Assembly (NCBI RefSeq): GCF_001295795.1
Contig: NZ_LJHY01000022.1
Span: 372,001 to 436,000, forward strand
Source of the DNA: Novosphingobium sp. AAP83
GTDB lineage: Bacteria > Pseudomonadota > Alphaproteobacteria > Sphingomonadales > Sphingomonadaceae
Reading direction: 5' to 3'
DNA: 64,000 nucleotides
In this document: positions 38,912-48,400 of the stretch, in pieces
Numbering within the stretch: position 1 is the first letter of the stretch
Layout: every line of letters begins with the position of its first letter
The notes under the pieces: generated by a model
Databases searched by the model: none
Seen by the model: the letters and a program-made list of their open reading frames with translations, nothing else
What the model was told of the DNA's origin: nothing
Position numbers and translations under genes: made by a program

Positions 38912-39120
38912 GCGCCGCCCGTAGGTGGCGTTATGGTAATGTCGCACCCAAGTGTCGTGATGACGCGCAGCACCTTTTCAAGCTGAAGCGTTGGCTTGCC
39001 AGCTTCAAGATCGACGATGAAGCGAATGCCAACGCCACTCACTGCCGCAAGCTCTGCCTGCTTCAGTTTCTGCGCTTTGCGTTCGCTGCGCACGATGAGT
39101 CCAAGTGAGGTGCTGTCCAT
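38908..39120 (-). CDS. hipB: HipB antitoxin
   Basis: This 70-residue XRE protein (LGLIVRSERKAQKLKQAELA, then VGIRFIVDLEAGKPTLQLEK) is typical of HipB, which binds HipA and represses the operon. ATG 39120 is chosen; an in-frame TTG at 39162 would add 14 residues but would place one of the two operator-like repeats inside the gene. The overlapping ATGA with hipA indicates coupled translation. Confidence 0.9.
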   Translation of the reverse strand: MDSTSLGLIVRSERKAQKLKQAELAAVSGVGIRFIVDLEAGKPTLQLEKVLRVITTLGCDITITPPTGGA

Positions 39121-39186
39121 ATTACCGAGCGGGACATTGCCGTAAAGAAGGGCAGCTTGCAAGCCTTGTTTTACCGAGCGGTAAAA
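39121..39186 (-). promoter_or_regulatory. hipBA operator region
   Basis: A palindrome TTTTACC-GAGC-GGTAAAA occupies 39169-39186. Its core TTACCGAGCGG recurs in direct orientation at 39122-39132, directly upstream of the hipB ATG. Two related sites 49 bp apart fit autoregulation by HipB, whose known operators are short palindromes. Confidence 0.65.
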
Positions 39187-39420
39187 TTAAGAGGATTTGT
39201 GGCTAACTGATCTGCGATATTCCCGTTCAGGAAAATAATCTCACCTTTGTAACGAGCGCCGCCAACGGCGCACCCTTCCCCTGTTTCGCGGAAGAAAGAG
39301 GCGCTGCCTCTCTCTCCCAGCAAGGTGCCGCTTTGGGGCCGTGGCTCACTGCGTTGCGCCCGCACCACCCCCGGCACCGGACCTTGCCCCCACTCTCTCC
39401 GCCCCTTGCCGGGTCGGCAG

Positions 39421-39441
39421 GGGTCATGCGCGGCATGACCC
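39421..39441 (+). repeat. Hairpin in the ardC leader
   Basis: Nine-base arms GGGTCATGC and GCATGACCC pair around GCG. The element lies 30 bp upstream of the ardC ATG, before its ribosome binding site, and could be a repressor site or an mRNA structure. Confidence 0.5.
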
Positions 39442-39470
39442 GCTGCGCGGATTGGAAGGGAGCAAGTACC

Positions 39471-40373
39471 ATGAACAAGCAAGACCCGCATAGCCGGATC
39501 ACCGACCGCATTCTGGCCGAACTGGAACAAGGCACCCGTCCATGGCTGAAGCCTTGGAGTGGTGGCGATTTAGCGACAAGCGGCAGAGTGCGGCCACTAC
39601 GCGCAACCGGCCAGCCCTATCGCGGGATCAATGTTCTACTCTTGTGGATTGAGGCGCAGGCGTCCGGCTTTGTCAGCCCGTCATGGATGACCTACCGGCA
39701 GGCGCAGGCATTGGGCGCACAGGTCCGCAAGGGTGAAAGCGGCGCAGCGATTGTCTATTACGGCGACAGCAACAAGACCGTTCGCGACGAAACCAGCGGC
39801 GAAGACAAGGCTCAGTCGTTCCGCTTTCTGAAAACCTACACCGTTTTCAATGTGGCGCAGATCGACGGACTTCCCGAGCGCTTCCATATCATACCCGAAC
39901 CAGCGCCCGAGGCGGAACGCATCGAGACCGCCGAGGCATTCTTTGCCAGCATTCCTGCAACCGTGAACCATGGCGGCGACAAGGCTTATTACATGCCATC
40001 AGCCGACCGCATTCAGCTTCCACCCTTTGCGGCTTTCCATGACGCCCAGAGCTACTACGCGACCCGAGGCCATGAAACCTTGCACTGGACAAGCCACAAG
40101 AGCCGCCTTGATCGCAGCTTTGGCCGCGAGAAATGGGGCGATGAGGGATACGCCCGCGAAGAATTGTGTGCGGAACTTGGTGCAGCGTTCCTAGCCGCCG
40201 ACCTTGGCATTGCGCTTGAGCCGCGCCCTGATCATGCCAGCTATATCGCGAGCTGGATAAAGGTCCTTCAGAACGACTCCCGCGCCATTGTCCAGGCTGC
40301 TGCCCATGCCGAGCGCGGCGTAGCCTACCTGCACCAATTGGCTCGCACCGAGGACGTGAAAGAGGCGGCATAG
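39471..40373 (+). CDS. ardC: ArdC-type antirestriction protein
   Basis: This 300-residue protein has an N-terminal ssDNA-binding ArdC-N domain (ITDRILAELEQGTRPWLKPW, then NVLLLWIEAQASGFVSPSWM and ARKG-like region QVRKGESGAAIVYYG) and a C-terminal zincin-like domain with HETLH (H201, E202, H205) and ELCAELGAAFLA. ArdC proteins enter recipients with conjugating DNA and protect it from restriction. The ATG at 39471 follows AAGGGAG; a longer frame upstream is not supported. Its presence fits a mobilizable element. Confidence 0.92.
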   Translation: MNKQDPHSRITDRILAELEQGTRPWLKPWSGGDLATSGRVRPLRATGQPYRGINVLLLWIEAQASGFVSPSWMTYRQAQALGAQVRKGESGAAIVYYGDSNKTVRDETSGEDKAQSFRFLKTYTVFNVAQIDGLPERFHIIPEPAPEAERIETAEAFFASIPATVNHGGDKAYYMPSADRIQLPPFAAFHDAQSYYATRGHETLHWTSHKSRLDRSFGREKWGDEGYAREELCAELGAAFLAADLGIALEPRPDHASYIASWIKVLQNDSRAIVQAAAHAERGVAYLHQLARTEDVKEAA

Positions 40374-40387
40374 CCGCCGATGATCGA

Positions 40388-40410
40388 GGCCGCCCCGAGC
40401 AAGGGCGGCC
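40388..40410 (+). terminator. Hairpin after ardC
   Basis: Eight-base arms GGCCGCCC and GGGCGGCC with a 7-nt loop begin 15 bp after the ardC stop. Only a weak T-containing tract (AGTTCATTTG) follows, so termination is likely but not certain. Confidence 0.5.
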
Positions 40411-40524
40411 AGTTCATTTGACCCGCACCACCCACCCCGAGGTTTTGGCCGCTCCCTTTGGTCGCGGCCATATACAGCCTTGCACCGCGTGAGAGACCGT
40501 CCAGCTAAGGCGTTGCCAAGCGCG

Positions 40525-40866
40525 TCAGGCTGCCAGTGAAGTTGGCGTCCGCTTTGCTGGACCCGTGCGCGGCGCTACGTAAATCTTTACGTGAACATCC
40601 CGATTGAGCCGGTCGAGGATACGCATCAGCCGGTCGATAGTGAAGCGGTCGAGCTTGACCTGACGGATGCGGGAAAAATCAGCCGCCGCAATACCGGTGC
40701 GCGCCTCAGCATCTCCTACGGTCAGCCCTTCGTTATCGAGTGCCTTGACGATTTCTGCAGCGAGGACCGCACGGAGCTGGCGAAGATTTGCATCAGGCGC
40801 GTCGAAATCGGCAAAGACATTGCCGCAACCACGGATCAGCTCGAAATCGTCATCTTGGCCAGCCAT
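40525..40866 (-). CDS. XRE-like antitoxin-type regulator (HigA2/COG5606 type), no toxin beside it
   Basis: This 113-residue protein has the block DANLRQLRAVLAAEIVKALD, then LTVGDAEARTGIAAADFSRI and DRFTIDRLMRILDRL, typical of the COG5606 antitoxin family that usually pairs with a Gp49-like HigB2 toxin. No toxin frame is adjacent: ardC lies on one side and the integrase on the other. AGGAG precedes the ATG at 40866. It may be a solitary regulator of the integrase, which lies upstream on the same strand. Confidence 0.75.
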   Translation of the reverse strand: MAGQDDDFELIRGCGNVFADFDAPDANLRQLRAVLAAEIVKALDNEGLTVGDAEARTGIAAADFSRIRQVKLDRFTIDRLMRILDRLNRDVHVKIYVAPRTGPAKRTPTSLAA

Positions 40867-40916
40867 CGAGCATCTCCTTCCATCACCTGACCCGGTCGCG
40901 CCCAAGGTCGTTGCCG

Positions 40917-42179
40917 TCAACCAACCAGCGAAATAATCTTGGCCCCGCCCATCGTTGCCTCACGAGCCTGATCGAGTACTTCGACGGCCTTGAGCTTGAA
41001 CTCGGGCGCGAGGTGCGCGTAGCGCAGTGTCATCGTGTAGTCGCTATGGCCGAGCAATTCACGGATGGTGTTGAGATCAACCCCGCCCATTGCCAGACGC
41101 GAAGCGAAGTGGTGGCGCATGTCGTGCCAACGGAAGTCGGTAATCTGCGCCTGCTTGAGCAAACCCCGCCACGACGAATTGGCCCGGTCAAACCGTTCCC
41201 CCTGCTCGTTGACGAACACCAGCCCCGTGCTGTCTTCGCTTTGCGCGCGCCAGTTGAGCAACACCGATGTTGCCTCGCGGTTGAGCGGGATATGGCGCGT
41301 ACGCCGCGATTTGGCGGTTGCGCCGGTAACCGTGAGGATGCGCCGGTCCAGATTGACGTTCGACCACGTCAGATCGAACAGCTCTCCCCGGCGGCACCCT
41401 GTATTGATCGACAGCAGGATAAGCGGTTTGACGTGGTCGATGAAGACCACGTCCCGCAGGCTGGGAAGCAACACATACCCGCGCTCGGCCCGCCACTGGT
41501 TGGCCGTGTCGCGTTCGGCGCGGCGGCGTTCTTCCCGATCATCAATCGCTGTGCGCAGGCGAACTTCCTCGGCCTCGCTGAGATAGCGAACCTTGACACA
41601 GTCATCGACCCGCGCCTTCCTGACCCTGGCAAGAGGATTGGCGGGGAGAATGCCCCAGTCGACCGCGCGATTGAAACAGGCCTTTATCGAGGCGATGTCC
41701 CGATTGATCGTCTGATTGCTGAGGCCGCGTTCGACCTCTTTGCCGCGCCAGCGCTCGACATCGAGCGCCGTGATCTTGTCGAGCGACTTTTTCAGCAGCG
41801 GTTTGAATGCGGTCTTGAGGCGGTTGAGGTTCTGCCCATAGGCCTTCTGGCTGAACTTTGCCCAAGCTGTATAATCGCCATCGAGAAATGCGCCGAATGT
41901 TGGCATCTCTGCTTTTGGCTTGCGCGCCTCAATCGGATCGATGCCTTGGAAGACTTCGGCAAGAATGCCGCGCGCGCTTTCGCGCGCCTCGCTGACACCC
42001 AGAACATCGGCGCGACCCAGCCAGACGCGCTTGCCACGTGCGAACTCACAATACCATGACTTCGCGCCGCCCGGTGTCACCCGCAAAACGAGACCCTTGA
42101 GCCGCGTGTCGCGATGCTCGACAGGACGTTTCGTTGGCACGATCTTATCGACAACCACTTGGGTCAATGCAGAGCGCAT
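40917..42179 (-). CDS. int: Site-specific tyrosine integrase of the element
   Basis: This 420-residue phage-type integrase has a short N-terminal arm-binding domain (LKGLVLRVTPGGAKSWYCEF), a core-binding domain, and a catalytic domain with R264 (GCRRGEL), K290, H352-x-x-R355 (HDMRHHFA), H378 (LLGHSD) and nucleophile Y387 (TLRYAHL). It lies about 190 bp inside attR and points inward, as expected for integrases that recombine at tRNA 3' ends. An 18-bp inverted repeat lies directly upstream of its start. Confidence 0.95.
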   Translation of the reverse strand: MRSALTQVVVDKIVPTKRPVEHRDTRLKGLVLRVTPGGAKSWYCEFARGKRVWLGRADVLGVSEARESARGILAEVFQGIDPIEARKPKAEMPTFGAFLDGDYTAWAKFSQKAYGQNLNRLKTAFKPLLKKSLDKITALDVERWRGKEVERGLSNQTINRDIASIKACFNRAVDWGILPANPLARVRKARVDDCVKVRYLSEAEEVRLRTAIDDREERRRAERDTANQWRAERGYVLLPSLRDVVFIDHVKPLILLSINTGCRRGELFDLTWSNVNLDRRILTVTGATAKSRRTRHIPLNREATSVLLNWRAQSEDSTGLVFVNEQGERFDRANSSWRGLLKQAQITDFRWHDMRHHFASRLAMGGVDLNTIRELLGHSDYTMTLRYAHLAPEFKLKAVEVLDQAREATMGGAKIISLVG

Positions 42180-42216
42180 AGATTGGCCTCACCGGTTTGC
42201 AGAACGTGAAATCCCG

Positions 42217-42288
42217 TGGTGCTGTGGTGGTGCAAATTGATGAAACGGGGCGGAACAAAACGGAACAATCTGCACCACCACAGCACCA
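42217..42288. promoter_or_regulatory. 18-bp inverted repeat upstream of the integrase gene
   Basis: TGGTGCTGTGGTGGTGCA (42217-42234) is repeated in perfect inverted form at 42271-42288, with a 36-bp AT-rich spacer between. The core TGGTGGTGC also occurs twice inside the left end (24740-24759). It could be the integrase arm sites, an operator over the integrase promoter, or both. Confidence 0.6.
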
Positions 42289-42366
42289 TGGAGATACCCC
42301 ATAATGCCCGAAAAATCAAGGTTTTCTGTTTAATTCTGGTGTGTTAGCGCCCATCCAAAAATGGGG

Positions 42367-42412
42367 CTGGGGGTGTGGGGGTCGGAGGTTCGAATCCTCT
42401 CGTCCCGACCAA
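42367..42412 (+). repeat. attR core (right 46-bp direct repeat, tRNA-Pro 3' fragment)
   Basis: This is identical to 24640-24685. It contains the anticodon loop, T arm and acceptor end but no 5' half, so it is not a functional tRNA gene. It marks the right junction of the island. Confidence 0.93.
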
Positions 42413-42450
42413 GCTAGCATCATCGGCAAAAGGCCGGATGCTGCGCAAAA

Positions 42451-42840
42451 TCAATCAAGCATCATGTCATCGTCTGCTGCGCCCACCATGGCGCGGCCTA
42501 TGGCGTCGATCAGGGCATTCAGCGCAACCGGCTTCATGATCACATCGCTGGCCCCTGCGGCGAAGCAGCGGTCTTTCAGATCCGGCGCGGTATCGGCGGT
42601 CACCACAATGATCGGAATTTGCGCCTGGTATTCGGCGGCGCGTTGATGAGCAATCGCTGTCAATCCGTCCATGCCGGGCATGCGCAAGTCCATCAGCACA
42701 AGGTCATAGGGGTCTTGGGAAAGCATTTTCAATCCGGTAGGCCCGTCTTCTGCTTCAGCCATTTCCACGCCGATCACGCTCAGCATGTCCTGTACGACAC
42801 GCCGGTTCAGAGCATCGTCTTCAACGAAGATCACGTGCAT
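42451..42840 (-). CDS. Single-domain (CheY-like) response regulator
   Basis: This 129-residue receiver has acidic pocket residues in MHVIFVEDDALNRRVV, phosphoacceptor Asp in DLVLMDLRMPGMDG, Thr in IIVVTADTAPD, and Lys in VIMKPVAL. There is no output domain. It follows the hybrid kinase gene by 39 bp on the same strand and probably takes phosphate from it directly or through a phosphotransfer protein. Confidence 0.93.
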   Translation of the reverse strand: MHVIFVEDDALNRRVVQDMLSVIGVEMAEAEDGPTGLKMLSQDPYDLVLMDLRMPGMDGLTAIAHQRAAEYQAQIPIIVVTADTAPDLKDRCFAAGASDVIMKPVALNALIDAIGRAMVGAADDDMMLD

Positions 42841-42879
42841 GAATTCATGTTCCTAAACGCACTGCTCATCACGGACACA

Positions 42880-45324
42880 CTAGGCAACTTCTTTGTGCAA
42901 ATCGCTGTTTTTAAATACTTTCGCCAACTCAGCAATCAAGTATGCCGGTTTAAGCGGTTTTTGCAGGACAATATCGGCATTTTTGTTTGGCACCATAACT
43001 GTCTGCCCGTCTACAGCAGGTGCTAGCAAGAGAAAAGTTACAACGTCATACAATTTTGACTTGGCCAGAACTTGCTCAAGCTGTTCTGATCTACTTTCCT
43101 CCTCGGGCATGGCGGAAGTGTCGATAATCATCACGCCAACATTGCCAAGCTGCAACAGACCCTCGGCCTGTTCGAGCGTCCTTGCGCCGATAACACCGTC
43201 CACATGTGGCGCGATCACCGCCTTCACTTTGGCCTGCCGCAGTTCGTTATAATCAACCATAAGCGTCAGGCGCCGGGTGGCCGGTGCGGCGACTTCCGCC
43301 ATCTCCGTCACGGCTGCAACATCTGGCGCTCCGGCAACGGGCAAAACAATGCGGAAGGTCGATCCCGCGCCATGCTGGCTCGTCGCACTGATCTCGCCGC
43401 CCAAGGCCGTCAGAATGTTGCGGCAAATCGAAAGGCCAAGCCCGGTCCCGCCAAAATCGCGCGACATGCCGTTGTTCACCTGATGGAACGGCTCGAAGAT
43501 CAATTGCAATTGATCTGCGGGAATGCCGATACCACTGTCTGTAATGCAGATTTCAAGGTTCTGCGCATCGATCATCACCGCGCGCAGCGATACCTTGCCC
43601 TCAAGGGTGAATTTGATGGCATTGGCCAGCAGATTGAAGACCACCTGCCGCAAGCGCCCGCCGTCGGTGTAGCTGACAGGTGGCACGTCGGCGGCATCCA
43701 GCACCAGTTCGATGCCTTTGCCTTGCGCTTCGCCCTGCCACAACTGGCAGCTTTCCGACAGAATCTTGCCAATATCGCAAGCCTGCTTGTTCACCGTGAT
43801 CTCGCCACCTTCCGCTTTGGCGGTGTCCAGCAAGTCATCGACCAACGCCTGCATCGTCTGCCCGGCACCCAGCACCAGACTGACGCGTTCGCGTGTGTTC
43901 TTGTCGATGCTGTCATCGGCAAGAATGATCTGCGTCATCCCCATAATGCCGTTCAACGGTGTGCGGATTTCATGGCTGGTCATCGCGAGGAAGTCTGTCT
44001 TGGCGCGCAACGCGGTTTCCAGCCGTGCGTTCACATCGGTCAGGATCGTATTGGCATCGCGCACTTCATTGCGGCTTTTCCGAATGGAAAGGAACGCCAG
44101 ACCGGTCACCACAATCAACGCCAAGGCAGCGATCAACAGCCCGGTGGCAATCGTGCCCCTCTGGCGCGCAATCTCGACATCGCGCTGCAATTGCCCCTGT
44201 TTCAGTTCGGCAATGCGCGTTTTCTGGTTGGCCGAGGTAAACTGGGCTTCCAGCAGTTGTGAACTGGTGGACGTGATCAAGTTGCGCACTTCCCCGTCCA
44301 AACGCTGAAACGCTTGCAGGTGGCGCAGCGCCCGTTCTGGCTGGCCCATGCGAGAATAGAAATCCGCCGCGATTTTGTGCAATTCGCGATAGGAAAGATC
44401 GGTTCGCTCCAGATCAATCCCGGCAAACAACCGGTCCAGCAGTGCCGCGCCTTCTTGATCCCGGCCCTGCTGGATCGCAATCATCGCTTGCACGCCATAA
44501 ACAAACGGCAGCCAATCGCGCGCTTCGGGGTTGCGCCCCAGCCGTTCGGCAAGCTTGGCATTTTGCGCTGCTTTGCCCAACTGGCCCATTTCAATCTGCA
44601 CTTGCGCCAGATTGCTTAATACCCGCATTTCCAGCATCGGACTTTCAAGCGCTCGCGCATTGGCAAGCGCCGCACTATAAGCCTTTTCCGCTTCCGCCCA
44701 GCGCCGCAAAGCGCGATAGGCCTCACCGCGAGTGTTATTGGCGCTCAGAGCAATGCCGGGATCGTCATTGTAGATTTCCTGCGCCTGATCGAAATAGGAC
44801 AGCATGCGTTGATAATCGCCTGCTTCCCAATAGATCTGGCCGATATCTTGGAGTGCCAGTGCTTGAGATCGCTTCTCGCCAGCCTTGCTGAAAATGCGGT
44901 GCGCCTCAAGATAGCTCATCAGCGCTTCAGATGCTTTACCCATGATACCTGCCACAGCACCTTGTGACCGCATGATATCGCCGTGGAGCTTCGTTTCGGG
45001 AGCTGCGGCTTTGACCAGCCCGATTGCTTCCCCCAGACCGTCTTGCGCAGCCTCCAGCCGGTTCAAGCCGATGTTGGACTCAATTTTGAGCCATAGCGCC
45101 GTCGCTCGGGCGATTTGCTGCTCTTTGCCGGTAAACTTGTCTGTGATTGCAAGTGCTTTGTCCGAATCCCGCAGCGCTGCGGCGGGGTCTGCCATCATAT
45201 CAGCTTTTGCACCCGCAATCGCCTTGTCAAAGGCGGCTGTATCAGACGACGCAGCCCACGCGAACGTGGGCTGCGAACACAGATACAAAAGGGCTATCAA
45301 CACAACGTGGAGAAAGTGGCGCAT
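42880..45324 (-). CDS. TPR-containing hybrid sensor histidine kinase
   Basis: This is an 814-residue protein with a signal peptide (LHVVLIALLYLCSQPTFAWA), a periplasmic TPR array over about residues 40-350, one TM near residue 395-415 (GLLIAALALIVVTGLAFLSI), then HisKA with the H-box FLAMTSHEIRTPLNGIMGM (His near 450) and HATPase (NLLANAIKFT, ITDSGIGIP, FGGTGLGLSICRNIL). The C-terminal region of about 120 residues is a divergent receiver: the Asp in VMIIDTSAMPEE and the Lys in VLQKPLKP are present, but the acidic pair reads VDYNE. TPRs suggest it senses a protein or peptide partner. It neighbours a secreted protease autotransporter gene. Confidence 0.92.
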   Translation of the reverse strand: MRHFLHVVLIALLYLCSQPTFAWAASSDTAAFDKAIAGAKADMMADPAAALRDSDKALAITDKFTGKEQQIARATALWLKIESNIGLNRLEAAQDGLGEAIGLVKAAAPETKLHGDIMRSQGAVAGIMGKASEALMSYLEAHRIFSKAGEKRSQALALQDIGQIYWEAGDYQRMLSYFDQAQEIYNDDPGIALSANNTRGEAYRALRRWAEAEKAYSAALANARALESPMLEMRVLSNLAQVQIEMGQLGKAAQNAKLAERLGRNPEARDWLPFVYGVQAMIAIQQGRDQEGAALLDRLFAGIDLERTDLSYRELHKIAADFYSRMGQPERALRHLQAFQRLDGEVRNLITSTSSQLLEAQFTSANQKTRIAELKQGQLQRDVEIARQRGTIATGLLIAALALIVVTGLAFLSIRKSRNEVRDANTILTDVNARLETALRAKTDFLAMTSHEIRTPLNGIMGMTQIILADDSIDKNTRERVSLVLGAGQTMQALVDDLLDTAKAEGGEITVNKQACDIGKILSESCQLWQGEAQGKGIELVLDAADVPPVSYTDGGRLRQVVFNLLANAIKFTLEGKVSLRAVMIDAQNLEICITDSGIGIPADQLQLIFEPFHQVNNGMSRDFGGTGLGLSICRNILTALGGEISATSQHGAGSTFRIVLPVAGAPDVAAVTEMAEVAAPATRRLTLMVDYNELRQAKVKAVIAPHVDGVIGARTLEQAEGLLQLGNVGVMIIDTSAMPEEESRSEQLEQVLAKSKLYDVVTFLLLAPAVDGQTVMVPNKNADIVLQKPLKPAYLIAELAKVFKNSDLHKEVA

Positions 45325-45413
45325 GCAAGTAGATTAACCGCAATGGGTTAAAACTCAAATAAACGCCCGAATTCTCAATTCATCTCCAGGTCTCTTTCAA
45401 AGTGCGCCGCCCC

Positions 45414-48400
45414 TCAGAAGCGCGTTCTAAACTGGCCACCCACTGTCCACCGTGCAATATCCTGGCGTACGTTGCGGGTTTCCATACTGCTGAAGATCGC
45501 AAGGTTGGTCTTCCCGTCAGCCATCGAAGCACCATAGTGCGCTTCGGCGCGGATGCGGCGGCGGGCGGGATCGGCGATGTCAAAGCGCTGCGTAATAGCC
45601 CCGCGCTCACCCGTTTCACGATCTACCACCCCGATCGAGGTGAATTCGACCTGGCCTGCTTCCACTTGTAGCGGCTGTGCGACCGTAAAGCGCAGATTGT
45701 CGTTCGACCCCAGCAGATTGGATTTGGCAAAGCCCACTTGCCATGCGGTGCTGGTCATCTTGGCCAACCGGAAGCTGGCGTTGCGATCAGAGCTTGTGCG
45801 GGCAACCGTGGCCGATCCAAAAACCTGCAAGGTATCACCGATCATTGTATCGGATGACAGAGTGGCGCTGCGCGATACCGTGCCATTGCCAAAGTCATCC
45901 GACGAAAGCGAACGAACACCCAGCATCGCGCGTGCTTCATGCAATTGCGTAAGTGCGATGTTGACATTGGTCCGCAGCCCGAACGAGCGTTCAAACCGGA
46001 CGTTCAGCGCCGTGGCATTATAATCCCCAAGCAAACGCTGCTGCTGGAACAGGTCGCTTGACGCTGGCGTGTTGCGGAAATCATCTTCAATATCGCGCCG
46101 GTTGTTGGTCACACCAAAGTTGATTCGCAGATTTGGCGCAACTTTCACCCGCGCGGCCATATGGGCATCGCCCGAAGCAAAGCCGAGCAGTGGGTCATTA
46201 CCGCCAGTCAACGGATTGAAATCCGATGAAAGCTGCATTGCGCCATTGCCTGCGATTGACAGCGCGCCGTCGCCTGAACCCGCCGCAAACGAAGCCACAC
46301 CTTCAGGTGCCGTAATTTCGAACGACGACGCAAAACCGGGCTGCAAACCGAACCGCGTTTCACGGGTCATGAACCGTCCCTTCATCGCATAGCTCCAGCC
46401 GTTGCCGCTCTCGCCAATACCCGCTTTGCCATTGTCGGTCAGGCTGGCAAACCGTGGCTTGCTTGGCATCAAGCCATAGCCCCCTTCGCGGATACCTGCA
46501 TCGCCGCTCACCCAGGACATGAACAGATCATACATGTATGTCTGGAACGCCTGCCCGTTCACCGATTGATCAAACAACCGGGTCGACAGCGGGATAAGGA
46601 AGTCACGCTCGGATTCATCCAGTTCTTCGAATGCGGTGAAGTAAGCCGTACTTCCTGCCCAGCTCGCCTGCACACCTCTGGCAAGCAGGGACTTGGCATT
46701 GACTTCCTTGCCGTTTTTCTTGTTTTTCGAAGCGCCGTCGAAAGAATAGTATTTCAACTTGTTAAAATCGAGCGCGGATTGCGCGGCCTGAATATCCAGA
46801 AGGCCATGGCCATAGACCGGATCAACCCCTGGTGCGCCCAGATCCTGCGCACTTTCAAGGATGATCTTGGCCACATCGCGCGGATACTTTTTCAACCACG
46901 GCCAACGATCCTGGATCAAGGCAATCGCGCCTGAAACCAGCGGAGCCGCAAACGACGTGCCCGACATGCGGGTAACCCCACCCGCTCCGTCCGAAACCAG
47001 CAGCATTTCGCCCGGCGCCACAAGGAAGCGGTTCATCAGCAACCCGCTTTCCTTAAGGTAGTCTGAAGTTATAAACTTGTCATTTTTGGCGTTATAGACT
47101 GCGGTATTCTCGCACTTGCCCGAAACCGTGATGCACGCTGTGCCCGGACGGTTGGAGAATGCGGAAATACGGCCCAACGGATCAACCGATCCAACCACAA
47201 GGAACGTGCTGTCCAGCGCGCCGGTCATGTCGATATTGCTGGTTTGGACTGATCCGTCGTTGCCAGCAGCAATCACATAGATCGTCTTGTCTTTGAAAGT
47301 GCTGATCGACGATTGGGTGAATACATCGCGCCATTCGGATGGCAGGGTAAATCCTTCCACGCCCAGCGACAGGTTGATGACCGAGGCGCCCTTTTTGCCG
47401 ACATGCTCGATCCCGGCGCGGACATCAGCCCAGCTTGCGGTAAGAGTGCTGTCAAAGGGATTGAACGCTGCCACTTTCGCGCGTGGCGCAATGCCCATCA
47501 CACCCCTGCCGTCATGTGAAGCTACGATAAGGCTCCCGACTGCGGCACCGTGGGCATTGTTGACCCCCTCATAGCCGCCTTTGTAAACAACCTTCGAGCG
47601 AACATCGGGGTCGTTATCGGCGAAGAAATCGACCAAGCCAATCACCGCATCGCTACCACCGCCCTGAGCCTGGGTGATTGTGGGCGTCCATTTTACCGCA
47701 TTCATCCAGTGGTCGTAACGGTCCATCCCCGAATAGTTCATGACGGTGTCATACCAGTCGAGCAGGAAGTACTGGCGGTCAAACAGGTCCCAACCAGCCA
47801 GCGTCTTCGGATCGTTGAGCTGAACTTTCCATTTGTTCAGGAACGGCTGCTGGACGGCTGTTTGGAAATCCTTGTTCGTGCTTTGCAGCACTTGGGCTTG
47901 CCACTGGGTCTGGGAAGTTGCCAACATGCCGTTCAGCAAAGACGCCACTTGCGTGTAGTCTCTCGTTTGTTCGGCCAGTGTCCAGGCTGCGGCAATTTGG
48001 CTGCTCGATGGAACGAAACTGTCGGTAAAGGCGCGGATACGGCCCATTTTCGGATCGAGTTCACCAGCAACCGGGCTCAGGTTACCCCAAAATGCGCGGA
48101 TCAGGCCGCGATAAGGATCAATATCGCCTTCGAAAGCACGGATGCGCCCGTACAGCGGGTCGATCCCGCCTTCAAACGCACGGATACGCCCCATGAACGG
48201 GTCAAGGTTGCCCTCAAACGCGCGGATCAAACCTCTCATCGGGTCGACACTGCTGCTGTAGGAACCAACCGGGCCGCCCATCGCGGTTACTGGACGATCC
48301 TCTGTTGCTTGAGCCGTTGCCTGTTCAGCCGCCTGCACACGGGTGCCATCACCTGTTTCAGCCGCCGTCTGTGCCAATACAGATTGCGAAGCAATTAAAG

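Larger units (their letters stand above)
24640..42412. mobile_element. Integrative and mobilizable element in tRNA-Pro(GGG)
   Basis: The element lies between perfect 46-bp direct repeats (24640-24685 and 42367-42412), giving a unit of 17,727 bp. It encodes a tyrosine integrase next to the right end, an AlpA-type regulator, a coupling protein, a MobF relaxase, two toxin-antitoxin modules, restriction-related genes, a reverse transcriptase and ArdC. No VirB/Tra mating-pair genes are present, so self-transfer is unlikely and mobilization by a co-resident conjugation system is inferred. Backbone operons (yajC-secD-secF on the left, a two-component system on the right) resume immediately outside. 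Confidence 0.9.

Noticed and set aside
39121-39162. Longer HipB starting at TTG 39162
   Set aside because: It would place the second operator-like repeat inside the gene, and the added residues do not resemble HipB.
40788-42059. 423-codon plus-strand frame opposite the integrase
   Set aside because: Shadow frame; the integrase on the minus strand has all catalytic residues.
42367-42412. Second tRNA-Pro gene
   Set aside because: Only the 3' part from the anticodon loop on is present; it is the attR copy left by integration.
43204-44262. 352-codon plus-strand frame opposite the hybrid kinase
   Set aside because: Shadow frame of a clear kinase gene, without a recognisable domain.
48021-48248. 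CRISPR-like array
   Set aside because: The repeats are coding, diverged at DNA level, and directly contiguous without spacers of constant length.
47550-48398. 282-codon plus-strand frame opposite the autotransporter N terminus
   Set aside because: Apparent repeats in it are only the reverse of the IRAF-coding repeats.
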